A stretch of DNA of 64,000 bases from an uncultured Algibacter sp. (GTDB lineage: Bacteria; Bacteroidota; Bacteroidia; Flavobacteriales; Flavobacteriaceae), in NCBI GenBank assembly GCA_947502405.1, contig CANMZT010000006.1, forward strand, positions 124,001 through 188,000, given 5' to 3'. Positions 10,805 through 20,476 of the stretch are shown here, piece after piece. The translations under genes and the position numbers were made by a program. Positions within the stretch are counted from its first letter, which is position 1. Every line of letters begins with the position of its first letter. Under the pieces are notes generated by a model. That model saw only the letters and a program-made list of their open reading frames with translations. It searched no databases and was not told the DNA's origin.

Positions 10805-12694
10805 TTACCCTCTTAACCAAGCTTCACGTAATGCTTTTTGTGCATCCGTTGCATTTTCTTTTTCTTTTAATACTTTCGCAGACTTATATGCTTGTGTTAG
10901 TGTTGTTTTAATAACAACTTCTTCTCCATTGCGCTCTAAAACAACTTCTACATCTCTACCTGGTTTCCATCCAAAAACGCCACCTAAAACCTGATTAGCG
11001 TTTTGTAATGTAACTTCTGTACCGTCAATAGATTTGATAATATCATTTGGCTGTACACCTTGTTCTTTCCAAAAACTTACCTTTAAAGCGCTTTCTGTGA
11101 AGAAAATCCCTTTATTTGGATCACCACTTACTATCGGAGCATTATCTAACATAATATAGTTAGTTTCTGCCTTACCATCTCCTATTTCTAATCCTGCTTT
11201 TTCAAAAAACACATTGTAATCAATTGGAATATCTCCTACTACATGCGTATTTAAAAACTCGCCAACTAAAGGATATGTCATAGCTGTAATTTCTTCTATT
11301 AATTTATCATCTTCAAAAGGTTTATTTTTACCATATTTATTGGAAAGCTCTTTCATTAGAGATAAAATACCTCTATTACCATTGCTTGCCTCTCGCATTA
11401 AAATATCTATACACATACCTATTAAAGCACCTTTTTGATATACATTTAAATATTGGTCTTTGTATGGTTCTTTAAGCACATTTTCACTCATAATAGTAAA
11501 ACTCATGGCATCGTTCAACTTTTTTGATGCTTTAATTTTACCTAAAATTTTGTTATAAAAATCTTTTTCTTCTACCAAGCCTTGATCTACTTGGAATAAG
11601 GTTGCAAAGTATTCTGTAACCCCCTCATACATCCATAAATGTTTAGAGAATGTTGGATTATTGTAATCAAAATAATGCACATCTTCGGAATGAACACTTA
11701 ATGGTGTAACGATATGAAAGAACTCATGAGACACTACATCTGTCATAGCAGAAGCAATAGCATCTTGATCCATAGCTTCTGGTAAAACCACTACTGTAGA
11801 TGTATGATGCTCTAATGCACCAAATCCTTTAGGAGACCCTTCTGACCCGTCTGAAAGGTATAAGTAAATATCGTATCGTGGTGTTGAGTTAATATCTCCC
11901 ATGTACGCTTTTTGAGCTTGCATCATTTTAAAGACAACATCTTTAAGCGATTTTGCTGTATGCACTTTGTTTGGCGAGTATACACTTAAAACAATTTTAA
12001 TATCTCCAACTTGAAATTCTTCAACATCTAATTTACCATACATCATTGGGTTATCTGTTATATCAAAATATCTAGGGGCAAAATAACTTGTAGTTGTCAT
12101 TTTACCATCCTCACTAGCTTTAGAGCTTACATTTTGTAATGCTGAAGTACGAATGAAATCTGATGGCGCAGTAATGTCTAGTTTGTATTGATTGTTTTTT
12201 AAAGAATCAAAGTACCCTATAAACCCATGCAAGTTTAACACATAGTTTTCAGGCTCTATATTTGTTCCTGACGGTGAAAAAGGTGTGTCTTTTCCTATAC
12301 CTCCAGTTTTTTCAATATCGTACGTATCATTAACCAAATAAGTTATTTTATCTAGCTCTTTTGCATTTGCAATAGTCCAAGAGTTAGTATCTAATTTACT
12401 TACAGCCATTTCGTTTCCTTTATAATCAAAGGCTTTAAAGCTATCAATATATTTACCAAAATCACTTACTGAGTACGTTCCTTGTACTACTCTTGGCAGC
12501 CTGTATGTAACTGTTTCCACTGTAAAACGTCCTGGATTAATTGTTACAGGTGCTTTATCATCAGTAATGTTTGATAAATTTATTGAAGTTTCAATAGGTA
12601 AACTTGTTGCTAAATCGTTATTAGCATTTTTACTAGAGCCACAACCTACTAATATGGCACCAGCAAAAAATGCTAGAAGTGTTTTTGTAGTCAT
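10805..12694 (-). CDS. M61-family metallopeptidase lipoprotein with PDZ domain
   Basis: 629 residues from the chosen start. An upstream ATG at 12739 would add 15 residues before an obvious lipoprotein signal (MTTKTLLAFFAGAILVGC), so the inner ATG is preferred; lipobox LVGC. The zinc site is HEFFH in VVSHEFFHIVTPL, with the downstream acidic MYEGVTEYFA segment supplying the third ligand, as in M61 glycyl-aminopeptidase-like enzymes. A PDZ domain follows near 520-600 (GVQPNDIIKSIDG). It is probably a periplasmic or surface peptidase. The HEFFH is followed by I where most relatives have W. Confidence 0.9.
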   Translation of the reverse strand: MTTKTLLAFFAGAILVGCGSSKNANNDLATSLPIETSINLSNITDDKAPVTINPGRFTVETVTYRLPRVVQGTYSVSDFGKYIDSFKAFDYKGNEMAVSKLDTNSWTIANAKELDKITYLVNDTYDIEKTGGIGKDTPFSPSGTNIEPENYVLNLHGFIGYFDSLKNNQYKLDITAPSDFIRTSALQNVSSKASEDGKMTTTSYFAPRYFDITDNPMMYGKLDVEEFQVGDIKIVLSVYSPNKVHTAKSLKDVVFKMMQAQKAYMGDINSTPRYDIYLYLSDGSEGSPKGFGALEHHTSTVVVLPEAMDQDAIASAMTDVVSHEFFHIVTPLSVHSEDVHYFDYNNPTFSKHLWMYEGVTEYFATLFQVDQGLVEEKDFYNKILGKIKASKKLNDAMSFTIMSENVLKEPYKDQYLNVYQKGALIGMCIDILMREASNGNRGILSLMKELSNKYGKNKPFEDDKLIEEITAMTYPLVGEFLNTHVVGDIPIDYNVFFEKAGLEIGDGKAETNYIMLDNAPIVSGDPNKGIFFTESALKVSFWKEQGVQPNDIIKSIDGTEVTLQNANQVLGGVFGWKPGRDVEVVLERNGEEVVIKTTLTQAYKSAKVLKEKENATDAQKALREAWLRG

Positions 12695-12782
12695 CAAAAT
12701 CGATTTTATAGTTTTTTTAATTGACGTGCAAATTACCATAATGTTACGGGGTGCTTTCTTAAGGTTTTGTTAAATTCGCAGT

Positions 12783-13790
12783 ATGCAAAATCCGTTAGTT
12801 AGCATCTTAATCCCATTTAAGAATACCGAAGCATTCATAAGTGATTGTTTGGCGTCTATTACAAACCAGACTTACACCAATTGGGAACTACTTATAGTTG
12901 ATGATCACTCAACAGATTCCAGTTTTAACATTGTAAATAATTTTGCAAAAAAAGATTCTAGAATAACCCTTTTAAAGAATTCTGGAAGCGGTATTATTGA
13001 TGCCTTACAAGTCGCTTTTAAATTGAGTTCTGGCGCTTTGATAACGCGAATGGATAGTGATGATTTGATGCGCCCCAATAAACTTGAAATTCTATCCAAC
13101 AATTTAATACAACATGGCAAAGGGCATATTGCAACAGGCTTAGTAAATTATTTCTCTGCTGAAGGCATTAAATCTGGATACAAAAATTATGAAGAATGGT
13201 TGAATTCGTTAACAAAAAAAGGCACTAACTTTTCTGAAATTTATAAAGAATGTGTTATTCCATCCCCTTGTTGGATGGTATATCGTGAAGATTTGGTAGC
13301 TTGTAATGCCTTCAACCCTGAAAGATATCCTGAGGACTATGATTTAGCTTTTCGTTTTTACAAAAAAGAGTTAAAATGCATTCCTTGTAATACAGTTTTA
13401 CATGATTGGAGGGATTATAGCTATCGTACATCTAGAACAGATGACCACTATGCCGAAAACCACTTTATCCCTTTAAAACTAGATTATTTTTTAGAACTGG
13501 ATTATATTCCTGAGAAAACACTTGTGGTTTGGGGTGCTGGTGCAAAAGGTAAATTTATAGCAAAATCATTGATAGAAAAAAACATCGCTTTCGAATGGAT
13601 TTGTGATAACCCCAAAAAGATTGGTAAAGATATTTACGGCAAACTTTTAAAACCTTTTAGTTATTTAGAAGACATTAATAATATGCAAAGTATTATTACG
13701 GTTGCTAACCAAGTGGAACAAAAGGGTATTAAAGATTATATGAATAAGCTTAATCTAAAACCTATTTTAGATTATGTTTTCTTTTGTTAA
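12783..13790 (+). CDS. Family-2 glycosyltransferase with C-terminal Rossmann-like domain
   Basis: 335 residues. The GT-A domain (about 1-235) begins VSILIPFKNTEAFI, has the donor-site Asp in LLIVDDHSTD and the metal-binding DSDD in ITRMDSDDLM. The C-terminal 85 residues start LVVWGAGAKGKFIAKSL, a GxGxxG dinucleotide-type loop, and continue WICDNPKKIGKDIYG. This add-on is known from other transferases and from sugar-modifying proteins, where it may bind a nucleotide. The acceptor is unknown. It diverges from the M61 gene and stands alone. Confidence 0.88.
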   Translation: MQNPLVSILIPFKNTEAFISDCLASITNQTYTNWELLIVDDHSTDSSFNIVNNFAKKDSRITLLKNSGSGIIDALQVAFKLSSGALITRMDSDDLMRPNKLEILSNNLIQHGKGHIATGLVNYFSAEGIKSGYKNYEEWLNSLTKKGTNFSEIYKECVIPSPCWMVYREDLVACNAFNPERYPEDYDLAFRFYKKELKCIPCNTVLHDWRDYSYRTSRTDDHYAENHFIPLKLDYFLELDYIPEKTLVVWGAGAKGKFIAKSLIEKNIAFEWICDNPKKIGKDIYGKLLKPFSYLEDINNMQSIITVANQVEQKGIKDYMNKLNLKPILDYVFFC

Positions 13791-13872
13791 ATAAAAGCTA
13801 GTAATTTAAAATTACAACAGGCTAGTTTATAAATTCATTTGCATTTTCTATATTTGCTCAATCTAAATAAAC

Positions 13873-15798
13873 ATGCAGTTTAAACACCCCGAACTTCTTT
13901 ACGCTTTATTTTTACTGCTCATCCCTATTATTGTTCATTTATTTCAGCTGCGAAAATTTAAAAAAGTAGACTTTACTAATGTTGCTTTTTTAAGAGAAGC
14001 TACGCTACAGACCCGCAAGAGTTCTCAAATTAAAAAATGGTTAGTCTTATTAACAAGGTTACTCCTTCTAGCGGCATTAGTTTTTGCGTTTGCTCAACCT
14101 TTTACTTCAAAAACCAATAGTTTTAAAACAGAAAAAGAAACGGTTATTTATTTAGATAATTCGTTTAGTATGCAAGCTAAAGGCAATCAAGGTGAGCTAT
14201 TAAAACGGGCTGTTCAAAATATTATTACTGCTATTCCTGAGGATGAAAAAGTTTCAATTTTCACTAATGATGCTACTTTTAAAAACACCACCATTAAAGC
14301 TATTAAAAATGACTTACTAAAACTTGATTTTTCTTCAAAAAACATTTCAAGCGAAAGCGCGTTATTAAAAAGTAAAACTCTTTTAAAAAACAAAAGTAAT
14401 ACTTTAAAAAACATAATTTTAATATCTGATTTTCAAGAAGATAATTTTGAAATTAAAAATGATTTAGATTCTCTAACAAATCTAAATTTAGTAAAATTAA
14501 GTCCCGTTAACAAAAACAACGTTTCAGTTGATAGCATTTATATTTCTGAAACTAATCCTACATCCATAAAACTAAAAGTTACCCTAAAAAACAACGGGGC
14601 TTCAATTGATAATTTACCTGTTTCATTATACAATAATAACAAGTTGATTGCCAAAACCTCAGTTGAATTAACAAAAGAGGCTATTACCACTTTTTCCTTA
14701 CCAAGTAATCAAGAAATAAATGGAAAAATAACGATTGATGATTCTAATTTGAAATTTGATAACACGTTGTTTTTTAACATTAATAGAGCTTCAAAAATTA
14801 ATATTTTAAGCATCAATGGGAATGATGACACCTTCTTGAAACGAATTTATACTAATTCTGAATTTAAATACACATCAGCAGCTTTAAATCAATTAAATTA
14901 TAATACTATTGAAAAGCAGCACCTGATTGTCTTAAATGAATTGAACAATATCCCTATCTCCTTATCATCTGCATTAAAACAGTTTTCAAGTCAAGGAGGG
15001 TCAATTATGGTAATACCTGCAAAAGCAATTAATCGTGATTCTTATAATCAACTATTAATAAATTATACGAGTAGTATTGATGATTTGGTGACTTCTGAAA
15101 AGCGCATCACTACAATTAATTATGCACACCCAATATACAATAATGGGGTTTTCGAAAAACAAGTCAAAAATTTTCAATACCCAAAAGTAAATACATTTTA
15201 TAATCTAGTTTCAACCAGCCTATCAAGAGTCTTGCAGTTTGAAGACGGTAAAATATTCTTAGGACAAAAAGACAATACATACATTTTTTCAGCAGCATTG
15301 AACCAGAATAATTCAAGTTTTAAAAACTCTCCATTAATAGTACCTACGCTATATAATATTGCTAAACAGAGTTTTAAACTATCCGAATTATATTACATTA
15401 TTGGTAAAGAAAATACTTTTGATATTGAAACAACTATGCAACAAGATGCTGTTTTATCCCTTATCTCTGAGAGCGTTAACATCATTCCCAAACAACAATA
15501 TTTTAACAATAAAGTAGTTATAAACACCTCTGAAACGCCTTCAAAAGCAGCTATATATTCAATAAAAAACAAAAATGAAACAGTTCAAAATGTAAGCTAT
15601 AACTATAATAGGAAAGAGAGTAAATTAGTTTACAAAGATTTATCATTAGTTAAAAACGCTACAATCAGTGATTCAATTACTGAAGTTTTTGATAACATAA
15701 AAAGTTACACAAAAGTTAACGCCCTGTGGAAATGGTTTGCTATTTTTGCATTAGCGTTATTGATTATTGAAATGCTCATCTTAAAATTCTTTAAATGA
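13873..15798 (+). CDS. BatA-type membrane protein with VWA-like domain
   Basis: 641 residues. The N-terminus (MQFKHPELLYALFLLLIPII, then HLFQLRKFKKVDFTNV) is the BatA/TIGR02226 domain with two membrane helices (about 5-25 and 55-77). A VWA-like domain follows, with DNSFSM near 98 as a partial metal-ion site (DxSxS). One helix lies at the C-terminus (ALWKWFAIFALALLIIEML). The middle part faces the periplasm. Bat proteins are linked to stress tolerance in Bacteroidota, but the role of this longer form is unknown. Its stop overlaps the next gene by four bases (ATGA), indicating translational coupling. Confidence 0.85.
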   Translation: MQFKHPELLYALFLLLIPIIVHLFQLRKFKKVDFTNVAFLREATLQTRKSSQIKKWLVLLTRLLLLAALVFAFAQPFTSKTNSFKTEKETVIYLDNSFSMQAKGNQGELLKRAVQNIITAIPEDEKVSIFTNDATFKNTTIKAIKNDLLKLDFSSKNISSESALLKSKTLLKNKSNTLKNIILISDFQEDNFEIKNDLDSLTNLNLVKLSPVNKNNVSVDSIYISETNPTSIKLKVTLKNNGASIDNLPVSLYNNNKLIAKTSVELTKEAITTFSLPSNQEINGKITIDDSNLKFDNTLFFNINRASKINILSINGNDDTFLKRIYTNSEFKYTSAALNQLNYNTIEKQHLIVLNELNNIPISLSSALKQFSSQGGSIMVIPAKAINRDSYNQLLINYTSSIDDLVTSEKRITTINYAHPIYNNGVFEKQVKNFQYPKVNTFYNLVSTSLSRVLQFEDGKIFLGQKDNTYIFSAALNQNNSSFKNSPLIVPTLYNIAKQSFKLSELYYIIGKENTFDIETTMQQDAVLSLISESVNIIPKQQYFNNKVVINTSETPSKAAIYSIKNKNETVQNVSYNYNRKESKLVYKDLSLVKNATISDSITEVFDNIKSYTKVNALWKWFAIFALALLIIEMLILKFFK

Positions 15799-17051
15799 AC
15801 ATACTTATAAAATCTGCCACAATTATAGATTCTAAAAGCGAGTTTCATAATACAACTCAGGATATATTAATTGAAAACGGTGTGATTACTAAGATTTCTA
15901 GCAATATAAAAAACCCTAAAAATTATAGAGAAGTTAAACTCGACAACCTTCATGTATCACAAGGCTGGTTTGATAGTAGCGTGAGTTTTGGAGAGCCTGG
16001 ATTTGAAGAACGCGAAACTATAGCTAACGGTTTAAAAACTGCTGCATACTCTGGTTTTACAGCTGTTGCTGTTAATGCAAATACAAACCCAGTAATAGAT
16101 TCCAATGCTGATATTACATTTTTAAACGCCAAATCTAATGATAATGCGGTTAGTTTATTACCTATAGGCGCTTTAACCGTATCAAGTAAAGGGGAAGATT
16201 TAGCTGAATTGTTTGACATGAATACAGCTGGTGCTGTGGCGTTTTACGATTACAAGAAACCCATTTCTAACCCGAACTTAATGAAAATTGCTTTGCAATA
16301 CGCTAGTAATTTTGGTGGTTTGGTTTGTTCTTATCCTCAAGAAAATAGGATTTCAGGGAATGGTGTTGTAAACGAAAATATAACTAGCACAAGATTAGGA
16401 CTAAAAGGTATTCCTGGTTTAGCAGAAGAACTTCAAGTTGCAAGAGATTTATTCTTGCTTGAATATACTGGCGGAAAATTACACATACCAACTATATCAA
16501 CTGCAACTTCCGTAGACTTAATACGAGCTGCTAAAAAGAAAAAACTTGATGTTACCTGTAGTGTAGCCATCCATAATCTATATTTTACTGATGATGTTTT
16601 AACAGACTTCAACACTAACTTCAAGGTATTACCACCTCTAAGAACACAACCTGATGTAGATGCATTAATTGAAGCAGTTAAAGACGGTACTATTGATATG
16701 GTTACTACAGACCACACTCCTATTGATATTGAGGAAAAGAAAGTTGAGTTCGACCATGCTAACTACGGAACTATTGGATTAGAAAGTGCTTTTGGAGCAT
16801 TACAAAACATCTTTACAACAAAAAAGACTGTAGATATTCTAACTAAAGGGAGGTCTAGATTTGGCATGGAGGCTTCACCAATAAACGTTGGCAACAAAGC
16901 TAACTTATCGCTTTTCGATCCTAATATGAAATATACATTTTCAAGAAATAATATTGTATCCAGATCAAAAAATGCCATTTTTGAAAACGAAAATCTCAAA
17001 GGAAAAGCATACGGTATTATTGCAAATAAAAAGATTGTTATAAATTCTTAG
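15795..17051 (+). CDS. Dihydroorotase-like protein lacking metal ligands
   Basis: 418 residues with the amidohydrolase fold of type-I dihydroorotases (FGEPGFEERETI; TDHTP; GTIGLESAFGALQ). The HxH metal pair after the conserved Asp60 is replaced by Ser62-Val-Ser64; the later His of the HAED region reads SYPQEN; and DHAPH is DHTPI. The normal two-metal centre is therefore unlikely. It may be a non-catalytic partner, like the pseudo-dihydroorotases known to scaffold aspartate transcarbamoylase, or have another function. It overlaps the BatA-type gene by four bases and is followed after two bases by the next gene, so it belongs to a tight operon. Confidence 0.85.
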   Translation: MNILIKSATIIDSKSEFHNTTQDILIENGVITKISSNIKNPKNYREVKLDNLHVSQGWFDSSVSFGEPGFEERETIANGLKTAAYSGFTAVAVNANTNPVIDSNADITFLNAKSNDNAVSLLPIGALTVSSKGEDLAELFDMNTAGAVAFYDYKKPISNPNLMKIALQYASNFGGLVCSYPQENRISGNGVVNENITSTRLGLKGIPGLAEELQVARDLFLLEYTGGKLHIPTISTATSVDLIRAAKKKKLDVTCSVAIHNLYFTDDVLTDFNTNFKVLPPLRTQPDVDALIEAVKDGTIDMVTTDHTPIDIEEKKVEFDHANYGTIGLESAFGALQNIFTTKKTVDILTKGRSRFGMEASPINVGNKANLSLFDPNMKYTFSRNNIVSRSKNAIFENENLKGKAYGIIANKKIVINS

Positions 17052-17053
17052 TC

Positions 17054-17395
17054 ATGACTGAACAAGATATTGATAAAGGCCGAACAAACGCTATCATAAG
17101 TTATATTACCATCTTTGGTGTTATTATAGCTTATTATTTAAATAATGAAGATGATAAAAAAAGTACTTTTGCAAGTTTCCACATCAGACAGTCTTTAGGC
17201 TTATGGTTATCATTTATTATCATAAACTTATCAATAACCAGAAATTTTGATATTTTCATGCTAAGAGCAGCAGTCTATATTTTCTTTTTTACACTAATAA
17301 TTTTTGGACTTTCAAATGCTATTGGAAGAAAAGCACAACCCGTTCCGATACTAGGAAATCTGCTTCAAAAAATATTTGCAAATCTTGGATCTTAA
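17054..17395 (+). CDS. Small membrane protein, DUF4870-like
   Basis: 113 residues with three hydrophobic segments (about 13-28, 50-66, 70-92). The motif HIRQSLGLWLSF resembles the FHxRQ motif of DUF4870 and related import-component-like proteins. Function unknown. It sits between the dihydroorotase-like and esterase genes with no gaps (starts two bases after the former and ends directly before the latter). Confidence 0.75.
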   Translation: MTEQDIDKGRTNAIISYITIFGVIIAYYLNNEDDKKSTFASFHIRQSLGLWLSFIIINLSITRNFDIFMLRAAVYIFFFTLIIFGLSNAIGRKAQPVPILGNLLQKIFANLGS

Positions 17396-18052
17396 ATGAA
17401 TAACAATTCACTATCTCTTTATCATCTTACAAGAAAATCTTCTTTAACTGAAAATGCGCCTCTACTCATTATGATGCATGGATATGGAAGCGATGAAAAC
17501 GATTTGTTTTCTTTTGCTTCAGAATTACCAGAAGAACTTTTTATCATTTCTGTAAAAGCACCACACCCCATGCAGCCATATGGTAATGCTTGGTATGCTA
17601 TTAATTTTGATGAAGAAAAAGGAAAGTGGAGTGATAACGAACAAGCTAAAGCATCTCGCGATTTAATTGCAACGTTTATTGATGAAGCTATAACTGCATA
17701 TCCAGTAAACAGAAATAATGTAACACTTCTTGGGTTTAGCCAAGGATCTATTTTAAGTTATGCGGTTGCATTAACCTACCCTGAAAAAGTTAAAAACATT
17801 ATAGCACTTAGCGGATATATAAATAAAGATATTTTCTCTGAGGATATTGAAAGTAAAGATTACTCTAACTTAGACTTTTATTGCTCTCATGGTAGTGCAG
17901 ACCAAGTAATTCCTGTAAATTGGGCAAGGTTAACACCTCCGTTTTTGGATAGCCTAAACATTAAGTACAAATATTCTGAGTTTCCTGTTGGACATGGTGT
18001 TGCTCCACAAAATTTTTATGAATTTAAAGATTGGCTCGTGAAGCGTCTTTAA
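17396..18052 (+). CDS. Carboxylesterase/phospholipase-type alpha/beta hydrolase
   Basis: 218 residues. The oxyanion region MMHGYGSDENDL near 26, nucleophile elbow GFSQGS near 116-121, acid in HGSADQVIP and His in PVGHGV complete the catalytic triad of the YpfH/carboxylesterase-2 group. No signal peptide, so cytoplasmic; it probably hydrolyses short-chain or lysophospholipid esters. It starts directly after the stop of the membrane protein gene and ends the four-gene operon; a shared terminator follows. Confidence 0.88.
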   Translation: MNNNSLSLYHLTRKSSLTENAPLLIMMHGYGSDENDLFSFASELPEELFIISVKAPHPMQPYGNAWYAINFDEEKGKWSDNEQAKASRDLIATFIDEAITAYPVNRNNVTLLGFSQGSILSYAVALTYPEKVKNIIALSGYINKDIFSEDIESKDYSNLDFYCSHGSADQVIPVNWARLTPPFLDSLNIKYKYSEFPVGHGVAPQNFYEFKDWLVKRL

Positions 18053-18090
18053 TTTTTTTTTATATAACTTTAATTTAAACCAGATATAAA

Positions 18091-18114
18091 AAAATCCAGC
18101 AAACGCTGGATTTT
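18091..18114. terminator. Bidirectional terminator between convergent operons
   Basis: AAAATCCAGC pairs with GCTGGATTTT around AAAC, with A-rich and T-rich flanks. It lies between the esterase stop (18052) and the response-regulator stop (18137), and should work on both strands. Confidence 0.85.
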
Positions 18115-18136
18115 TAATATCATAAAATGTAAATAT

Positions 18137-18841
18137 TTAGCTATTAATAACTAATCTGAAACCTTCACCATGAATATTTAGTATTTCTACTTTTTCATCT
18201 GGTTTAAGATACTTACGCAATTTAGCAATATACACATCCATACTTCTTGATGTAAAATAGTTATCATCACGCCATATTTTAGTAAGCGCCAATTCACGTG
18301 GCATTAAGTCATTTTCATGTAGTGCCAATAAACGCAATAACTCATTTTCTTTAGGTGATAGTTTAACCGGCTCTCCTCCATCAAACTTTAAAAAGCGTAA
18401 CTTAGAATTCAAATCAAAACGCCCTATTTTAAACTCAAACTGCTTACTATCAGAAATAGTTTCGGTGGCTTTTCTTTGGATTATGGCTTTAATTTTCATC
18501 AAAAGCACTTCACTATCAAAAGGCTTATTTAAATAATCATCTGCACCAACCTTATAACCTTTTAAAACGTCTTCTTTCATCGTTTTAGCTGTTAAAAATA
18601 TAATCGGAACATCTGTGTTTTTTTCTCTAATTTCCTTAGCTAATGTAAACCCATCTTTATATGGCATCATTACATCAAGGATGCATAAATCGAAATCGTC
18701 TTTCTTGAATTTTTCAAAGCCTTCCATACCGTTTTTAGCATGAGTAACTTCGTAATCATTCATCATTAAATAATCTTTAAGTACGGTTCCGAAATTAGGG
18801 TCGTCTTCAACTAATAATATTCTTTTTTTGTGCTCTTCCAT
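18137..18841 (-). CDS. OmpR-family response regulator (RprY-like)
   Basis: 234 residues. The receiver domain has acidic residues in LVEDD, the phosphoacceptor Asp56 in ILDVMMP, Thr84 and Lys106 in the LNKPF segment. The winged-helix DNA-binding domain (about 135-232) includes LSPKENELLRLL and SRSMDVYIAKLRKYL. It follows its kinase gene with a two-base gap. Kinase and regulator resemble Bacteroides RprX/RprY in layout; the signal is unknown. Confidence 0.93.
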   Translation of the reverse strand: MEEHKKRILLVEDDPNFGTVLKDYLMMNDYEVTHAKNGMEGFEKFKKDDFDLCILDVMMPYKDGFTLAKEIREKNTDVPIIFLTAKTMKEDVLKGYKVGADDYLNKPFDSEVLLMKIKAIIQRKATETISDSKQFEFKIGRFDLNSKLRFLKFDGGEPVKLSPKENELLRLLALHENDLMPRELALTKIWRDDNYFTSRSMDVYIAKLRKYLKPDEKVEILNIHGEGFRLVINS

Positions 18842-18843
18842 AA

Positions 18844-20406
18844 TTATGATATTAGCGGAAGCTTAATAATAAATGTGCTTCCTTTTTCTTTTTCTGTTTC
18901 TACTGATACATGACCTTGGTGGTCCTCAACAATTCTTTTAACGTAAGCCAAACCTAAACCATGACCTTTAACGTTATGAATATTTCCAGTGTGTTCTCTA
19001 TAAAACTTTTCAAACACCTTTTTAGCAGCAGCTTTACTCATACCACTACCATGATCTTTAATTTTTAATAAAATATTTGTTCCTGCATTTTCAGTATACA
19101 CCTCAATTTTAGGAGCATCTGGAGAATACTTAATAGCATTATCCAAAATATTTACTATAACATTGGTAAAGTGTGTTTCGTTTGCTAATACTGAAGATTT
19201 CTCAGCGTTAAAAAACGTTTTCATATAACCTTTTCTGTCTTCAACAATAAGCTCAACGTGCGTTAAAGCGTCAGCAATTAAGTCGTGTAATTCAACTCTA
19301 TCCTTACTAATGTTTAACTCATTTTTTTCTAGTTTAGATATTCTCAATACATTCTCAACCTGTGCATGCATCCGTTTATTCTCTTCTTTTATCATCCCTA
19401 AATATCTAATCACCTTATCCTTATCATCAATAATCTTAGGGTTCCTGATAGCATCTAGTGCTAAATTAATAGTTGCTATAGGCGTTTTAAACTCATGCGT
19501 CATATTATTGATAAAATCCGTTTTAATTTCTGAAATTTTACGTTGTTTAACCAATTGAAATAAGGCACTTGAATATGCTAATATGATAATGGATGTAAAA
19601 ACAACAGATAACAAAATCATACCTATTATGCCGGATAATATAAACTTTCCATCATCAGGGAAATTTACAATAAGCCTGTAAGGTGTTTGTCTATTCTCAT
19701 CATAAAAAATAGGCACTTTTAGTGTTGAATTTGGATCGTACTCAAAATTTTTACTTCTTACTTTTGTTGCCAAATCATTACTATAAATAGCAAATTCAAA
19801 ATCGATATCAATATTATCCTTGGCTAATTTTTCTGAAAGCAAATCTTTTATTTCCTTATTTGAAACACGCTTGTGTATAGGTGTTCTTTTAGAAATTTCC
19901 TTGAAGCTTTTTTCAAAATTCAAACGTTGAGCCTCATCTAAAGTTCCACTTTTAATAATTTTCGTGATTGGACTTTTAACATCTTTATTACGGTTGTTTG
20001 GACTATTATAAATCTCAGTAGTGGTTTGTGCTGTGATATTTTTAATATCAACACTATCTAAACCAATGTCAAAGAGCGAAGCAGAAAGTTTATAGTTTTC
20101 TTCTAAAACACTACTCCTATATATAAGCGTTTCTTTTTCACTATTTTGATAAATCAATAACTGTGAAACAGCTTCTTCATCTGCTTTTTTATCATTATCT
20201 AAATTAAAATATTTAGAGAAATACTTTTCTGATTCGTTATCTTCAATAGTATTGGAGACATAATTTAATGCCTTAACCACATTAAACTCAAACCGTTCCT
20301 TTTCGTTGTTTACTGAATCATTAATGTAATAAGCTTGAATAGCAATAATACCAACTAGAGACAAGCTCATTAGTATTACTAACAGAATAAATAGCCTTTT
20401 GCCCAT
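18844..20406 (-). CDS. Sensor histidine kinase (RprX-like)
   Basis: 520 residues: membrane helix about 5-27, periplasmic sensor of about 225 residues with no recognised fold, second helix about 258-282, then the dimerisation helix with His304 in THEFKTPIATI. The ATPase domain has N-box NVIVNILDNAIKYS, G1 DHGSG and G2 GHGLGLAYVK, all intact. It is transcribed before its regulator. Upstream lies a cluster of TTAAC motifs and an inverted repeat that could bind the partner regulator. Confidence 0.93.
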   Translation of the reverse strand: MGKRLFILLVILMSLSLVGIIAIQAYYINDSVNNEKERFEFNVVKALNYVSNTIEDNESEKYFSKYFNLDNDKKADEEAVSQLLIYQNSEKETLIYRSSVLEENYKLSASLFDIGLDSVDIKNITAQTTTEIYNSPNNRNKDVKSPITKIIKSGTLDEAQRLNFEKSFKEISKRTPIHKRVSNKEIKDLLSEKLAKDNIDIDFEFAIYSNDLATKVRSKNFEYDPNSTLKVPIFYDENRQTPYRLIVNFPDDGKFILSGIIGMILLSVVFTSIIILAYSSALFQLVKQRKISEIKTDFINNMTHEFKTPIATINLALDAIRNPKIIDDKDKVIRYLGMIKEENKRMHAQVENVLRISKLEKNELNISKDRVELHDLIADALTHVELIVEDRKGYMKTFFNAEKSSVLANETHFTNVIVNILDNAIKYSPDAPKIEVYTENAGTNILLKIKDHGSGMSKAAAKKVFEKFYREHTGNIHNVKGHGLGLAYVKRIVEDHQGHVSVETEKEKGSTFIIKLPLIS

Positions 20407-20415
20407 TATTCAAAA

Positions 20416-20473
20416 TTAACATTTTAACATTTAGGTCTCTTAGCTTTTAACCTTACATTAACAAAAATGTTAA
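20416..20473. promoter_or_regulatory. TTAAC cluster and inverted repeat upstream of the kinase gene
   Basis: TTAAC occurs at 20416, 20424, 20447 and 20458; the last is part of the perfect inverted repeat TTAACA-AAAA-TGTTAA (20458-20473). The 70-base gap between coaE and the kinase gene is thus rich in the kind of hexamer that OmpR/PhoB-type regulators bind. Autoregulation is inference. Confidence 0.4.
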
Positions 20474-20476
20474 AAT

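Noticed and set aside
18137-20406. Kinase-regulator pair as part of a resistance or mobile island
   Set aside because: Base composition and neighbours (coaE, esterase operon) are ordinary core genome; an RprXY-like core system is the simpler reading.
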